NCBI GenBank assembly: GCA_021822115.1
Contig: JAJZSA010000056.1
Span: 1 to 17,632, forward strand
Origin: Pseudomonadota bacterium
Lineage (GTDB): Bacteria > Pseudomonadota > Gammaproteobacteria > Burkholderiales > Gallionellaceae
Direction: 5' to 3'
DNA length: 17,632 bases
Position 1 is the first letter of the stretch, and every line of letters starts with the position of its first letter. Shown here piece by piece: positions 14,800-17,632 of this stretch. Below the pieces are notes generated by a model. It was given only the letters and a program-made list of their open reading frames with translations, searched no databases and was not told the DNA's origin. The position numbers and the translations under genes were made by a program.

Positions 14800-15975
14800 T
14801 CAACGGGAAGGGATTGCCAATATCTCAGCTGCCATCTGGCGGACCAGATTCTTTCTGGAAAATTTTTCTACAAATCTTGTTCGCGCATTGCTCCGAATTT
14901 CGAGCTGATCGAATGCACGGACTGCGGCATCGGCCTCACAAGGAGGGAAGACCGCAGCATTATCCAGTTCCATTGCGATGAATTCAGCCGCATAGCCAGA
15001 AACCCCGGCCCAGATAGGCTTTCCCATTGCGCCATATTCAAACAGCTTGGATGGCAAGACTTTCTTGAATGCCTCGTAATCGTTGAGGTGCAAGAAGAGT
15101 ACGTCCGCCTGTCTATATGCTTCGATCAGCTGCTGTCTCTTTACCGGCGGCACCAGCTCGACGTTATCGACACAGGAATGCTCAAGTGCCGCCTCTAGCG
15201 CTTCCTTTCTTCCGCCATCGCCGATGATCTTGAAAGTGGCACGACCACGCATCGCAGCGGCAAGCTGCGGGATGATCGCATGCAGCCCTTGTCCCTCACC
15301 CAGATTGCCCGCATACACGACCTGCACGGGACCGCTCTTGGAGAGTGAATTTTCCACTACCGGCAGATCAAGGAACTCGTCGTCAATGCCGTTGGTGAAA
15401 TATGAGAACGCCTTGCCCGGATAACGCGGCTCGAAATATGCCGCGAATCCCCGCGACACCAGATTGACGCGCACAGCACTTCCTACGGCCCATCGTTCAA
15501 GCGGTGAGAAGACCAGTTTTATCAATATGGAAAAGTGCTTGGGCAGCACATCCTTGATGGTATCGACAAAAATATCTCGTATATCCAGATACAGCGGGAT
15601 TTTCTTGTTACGCGATATCCATGCAGCGAGCACCGCACTCATAAGCCGCCCGGAAGTCGCAAAGACCAAGTCGTATTGCTGCCCTCGCGTATGCCGCAAC
15701 ACTGCACGCGCATAGGAAATGAATGCCTTGGCCTGGTCAACCATCCCGCTTTTATGGGCGGGCAATGGAATGCGAGTGACCGTCACCCCGTCTACACTTT
15801 CTTCTGCCGGGGCCTCGACCGTGAAGCTGCTGTAGCGGTTGGGTAATGTCGTCAGCACATCTATCCGCCCATCTGCCGGCATCTGTTGGCGCAAAGCCTC
15901 CACCAGCGCGGTTGCGCGAAATGATCCGGCGCTCAGGTCCGGCCGGAAATAGAAACTCAGCACGAGTATTCTCAT
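14800..15975 (-). CDS. Glycosyltransferase family 4, WbuB-like
   Basis: A 391-residue GT-B enzyme. The N-terminal domain opens MRILVLSFYFRPDLSAGSFR, close to the WbuB-like branch of GT4. YAGNLGEGQGL marks the start of the C-terminal nucleotide-sugar domain, followed by IIGDGG and the conserved VLPSKLFEYGAMGKP with its Glu. WbuB of E. coli is an L-FucNAc transferase of O-antigen synthesis, so a FucNAc- or QuiNAc-type donor would agree with the WbpM-type dehydratase downstream, but this is only suggestive. The start at 15975 overlaps the heparinase-like stop as ATGA; longer readings add 21 residues without family support. The stop is followed by the only larger gap of the operon. Confidence 0.87.
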   Translation of the reverse strand: MRILVLSFYFRPDLSAGSFRATALVEALRQQMPADGRIDVLTTLPNRYSSFTVEAPAEESVDGVTVTRIPLPAHKSGMVDQAKAFISYARAVLRHTRGQQYDLVFATSGRLMSAVLAAWISRNKKIPLYLDIRDIFVDTIKDVLPKHFSILIKLVFSPLERWAVGSAVRVNLVSRGFAAYFEPRYPGKAFSYFTNGIDDEFLDLPVVENSLSKSGPVQVVYAGNLGEGQGLHAIIPQLAAAMRGRATFKIIGDGGRKEALEAALEHSCVDNVELVPPVKRQQLIEAYRQADVLFLHLNDYEAFKKVLPSKLFEYGAMGKPIWAGVSGYAAEFIAMELDNAAVFPPCEADAAVRAFDQLEIRSNARTRFVEKFSRKNLVRQMAAEILAIPSR

Positions 15976-17597
15976 GCACATTCTCCCCAATGTATTTCTG
16001 TCGTCATTCTCGAACCTGTCAGTAACACAATCAGGCAATGGCTGGGGGCCGACATGCCAAAATTCGGATGCCAGGAATCTTCCACCACGGATAGCTCTCC
16101 CCCGGCAACCGCTATCGAAACGCGCACCGCATCTGGCAGTAGCAGAACGACTGATTGCGACTGCTCACCTGCGACGACACGGATTCCTGGATGTAGATGA
16201 AAGTAGGCACATGCCTTGTCGAAAACGCCGCTCACTTCATCTTCGATGCGTAAACATTGCGCCTCCAGCAACCAAGTGCGCCGATGCAGGTTCTTACCTG
16301 GCAATCGCCGATAACCATCGTGGGCCGCCTGCACCGTTAGCGGTGTCCCACGCTTCAGGGTCAGTTCAGAGATATGTGCCCGGCGCGCCACCCGGAACCC
16401 GCCCCAAACCTCCGATGAATCCTGTCCATCAATGACCACGGCATTGTGCGCCGCCGTACCTCTCTGGCGCTGGCGCTCCGCACTATTACCGTAGCAAGAT
16501 GTACCGGAATTCACCAGTACGCGCTGACCGCATAAAGACAGCTCGAATGACAATGCGTCTGCATGTCCGTGCCCCGGCAAATAGCTTGGACCGATGGGCG
16601 CCGCATCGATCAAAAGGACTGCCAGCGATTTTTCCAGCCTGACATATCCGCTTGCCGCGAGTTGCACAACATTTTCGCGTTCGACGGGCAACGGCGCATG
16701 CCCCAGCCTCCGCGCATAATCCTCTAGCATCGCTGGTGGCGATGCGATCCCCATGGCGGCATCATTGAAGAACGATATCTCCCCGTCCGGATGGCACATC
16801 GTCGCCAGCCATCTGCGCATGCGATCGGCCAATCCGGGTTCTGTAACGGGTTCTAACGCATAGGCCCGGAGGACATTCTCCATATCGAGGATATCTTCCA
16901 ATATCACACTGTGATACATCGGGCTGAGTTCGAAATGACCACCGTCCGCAAGTATCTGTTCCGGCAGTTCGCGTGCCAGGATCTGTCGCCCCAGCTGCAT
17001 CCACTGTTGCGCCTCTTCCCCTTCGAAGAATGCGCCAGCGAAAACCAGCGCCTTGGCATTTGCCAACAAATGATTCCCCAATAGATGGAACTCGAGACGC
17101 TCGCACAGAAAACGTATCTGCACCGCGAGGCTGGCAAGCGCTTCCGCAGAAAGCGTTCCGCCTGCGAAAGACCACTTGATCCAATTCACAATGCGCAGTG
17201 AGGTCGTATACGGCTCCCAGCCGTTACCCTCGCCAGCCGGATTCTCTGCGATCCACCTTGCAATCAGATGCTGGTGCCAGTCGTTACGTTCCGCAGCACC
17301 AGTGCCAGTCAAATCATCGAAGTAATGCAGGTTATACAGCCAGAGCTTGGCAATGGCAGGATCGTTCCAGCCGGTAGCGGTCGCAACCGTCCGAGTCTCA
17401 TTGAGGAAGCAAAAGGTATCTTCCGCCAGCATGCTCTGCGCGCGCACGCATGGCATGGCCCACACGCCAATCACCTGACGACAAGATGGTGGCGCACGGA
17501 AATCGGGACGCGGCCGACGCAAGCGGAAACGAATACGGTTCACTATCTGCGAAAACCGCAGATGGCGAACCGTATGGAAATACAGTGCTGCCTTCAC
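15972..17597 (-). CDS. Heparinase II/III-like protein (putative polysaccharide lyase)
   Basis: A 541-residue protein. The N-terminal half is an alpha-toroid-like region with WEPYTTSLRIVNW at about 127-139, GNHLLANAKAL at 174-184, and DGGHFELSPMYH at 218-229. The C-terminal heparinase II/III beta domain has GHGHADALSFEL at 342-353, VLVNSGTSCYG at 360-370 and a His in TAAHN. These His and Tyr residues match the expected lyase site. No signal peptide is visible, and the start KAALYFHTVRHLR is like that of family members in exopolysaccharide loci. The start is a GTG at 17597 with only a weak Shine-Dalgarno, overlapping a possible upstream stop as GTGA. Lyases in synthesis loci may trim or clear polymer. 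Whether this one is catalytic, and on which uronic-acid glycan, is not known. Confidence 0.87.
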   Translation of the reverse strand: MKAALYFHTVRHLRFSQIVNRIRFRLRRPRPDFRAPPSCRQVIGVWAMPCVRAQSMLAEDTFCFLNETRTVATATGWNDPAIAKLWLYNLHYFDDLTGTGAAERNDWHQHLIARWIAENPAGEGNGWEPYTTSLRIVNWIKWSFAGGTLSAEALASLAVQIRFLCERLEFHLLGNHLLANAKALVFAGAFFEGEEAQQWMQLGRQILARELPEQILADGGHFELSPMYHSVILEDILDMENVLRAYALEPVTEPGLADRMRRWLATMCHPDGEISFFNDAAMGIASPPAMLEDYARRLGHAPLPVERENVVQLAASGYVRLEKSLAVLLIDAAPIGPSYLPGHGHADALSFELSLCGQRVLVNSGTSCYGNSAERQRQRGTAAHNAVVIDGQDSSEVWGGFRVARRAHISELTLKRGTPLTVQAAHDGYRRLPGKNLHRRTWLLEAQCLRIEDEVSGVFDKACAYFHLHPGIRVVAGEQSQSVVLLLPDAVRVSIAVAGGELSVVEDSWHPNFGMSAPSHCLIVLLTGSRMTTEIHWGECA

Positions 17598-17632
17598 TGC
17601 CGCGCAGCTTCTGCGACTTCAACCGACACCTT
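17594..17632 (-). CDS. Possible 3' end of an upstream operon gene (partial)
   Basis: On the minus strand, the frame entering at the window edge reads 12 codons (ending VEVAEAARQ) and stops with TGA at 17596-17594, which overlaps the GTG of the heparinase-like gene as GTGA. The same overlap style joins several other genes of this operon, which is the main reason to call it. Twelve open codons are not significant alone, and the protein cannot be identified. Confidence 0.4.
   Translation of the reverse strand, partial: KVSVEVAEAARQ

Noticed and set aside
1..17632. CRISPR arrays, tRNA genes, insertion sequences, integrase or toxin-antitoxin genes
   Set aside because: Reading both strands showed no regularly spaced repeats, no tRNA-like cloverleaf and no transposase or integrase motifs.

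Overview
The window reads as chromosomal DNA of a betaproteobacterium. The Nitrosomonadales/Gallionellaceae are my best guess. The basis is a GC-rich sequence, a second-type IF-1 gene with a C-terminal extension directly behind a cold-shock gene, and a beta-type lipopolysaccharide gene set. No tRNA, rRNA, CRISPR array, insertion sequence or phage gene was found. Most of the window builds or decorates a cell-surface polysaccharide.

Layout. (1) 1-544 (+): cold-shock protein gene and infA, separated by three bases. (2) 545-714: a short convergent gap with four inverted repeats, one of them an intrinsic terminator for apaH. (3) 715-1536 (-): apaH, Ap4A hydrolase. (4) 1613-4094 (+): a membrane-bound O-acyltransferase (MBOAT/AlgI type) coupled to a membrane-anchored SGNH protein, a typical two-part polysaccharide O-acetylation unit. 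(5) 7960-4107 (-): a four-gene unit of GT4 glycosyltransferase, O-antigen ligase/polymerase, methyltransferase and GT2 glycosyltransferase, with every junction overlapping. (6) 8023-9845 (+): a divergent unit of zinc-ribbon methyltransferase and GT2 glycosyltransferase; this GT2 is a clear paralogue of the one in (5). (7) 17632-9842 (-): a long unit of an unidentified gene tail, heparinase II/III-like protein, WbuB-like GT4, Wzz-type chain-length protein, WbpL/WecA-type initiating sugar-phosphate transferase, WbpM/CapD-type UDP-GlcNAc 4,6-dehydratase and a WaaE-like GT2.

How they fit together (inference from families). The dehydratase and the initiating transferase would make and load the first sugar, probably a 6-deoxy-HexNAc, on undecaprenyl phosphate. 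The GT4/GT2 enzymes would extend core or O-unit. Wzz would set chain length, and the RfaL-type membrane protein would ligate chain to lipid A-core or polymerise it. The two methyltransferases and the MBOAT/SGNH pair would decorate the glycan. No flippase (Wzx) or ABC exporter is in the window. The upstream part of the long minus-strand operon lies beyond the right edge.

I did not find a clearly new system. The points most worth checking are the duplicated methyltransferase-GT2 cassettes on opposite strands, the infA start that lacks a ribosome binding site behind a cold-shock gene, the structured infA/apaH gap, and a heparinase-like lyase without a visible signal peptide inside a biosynthesis operon.
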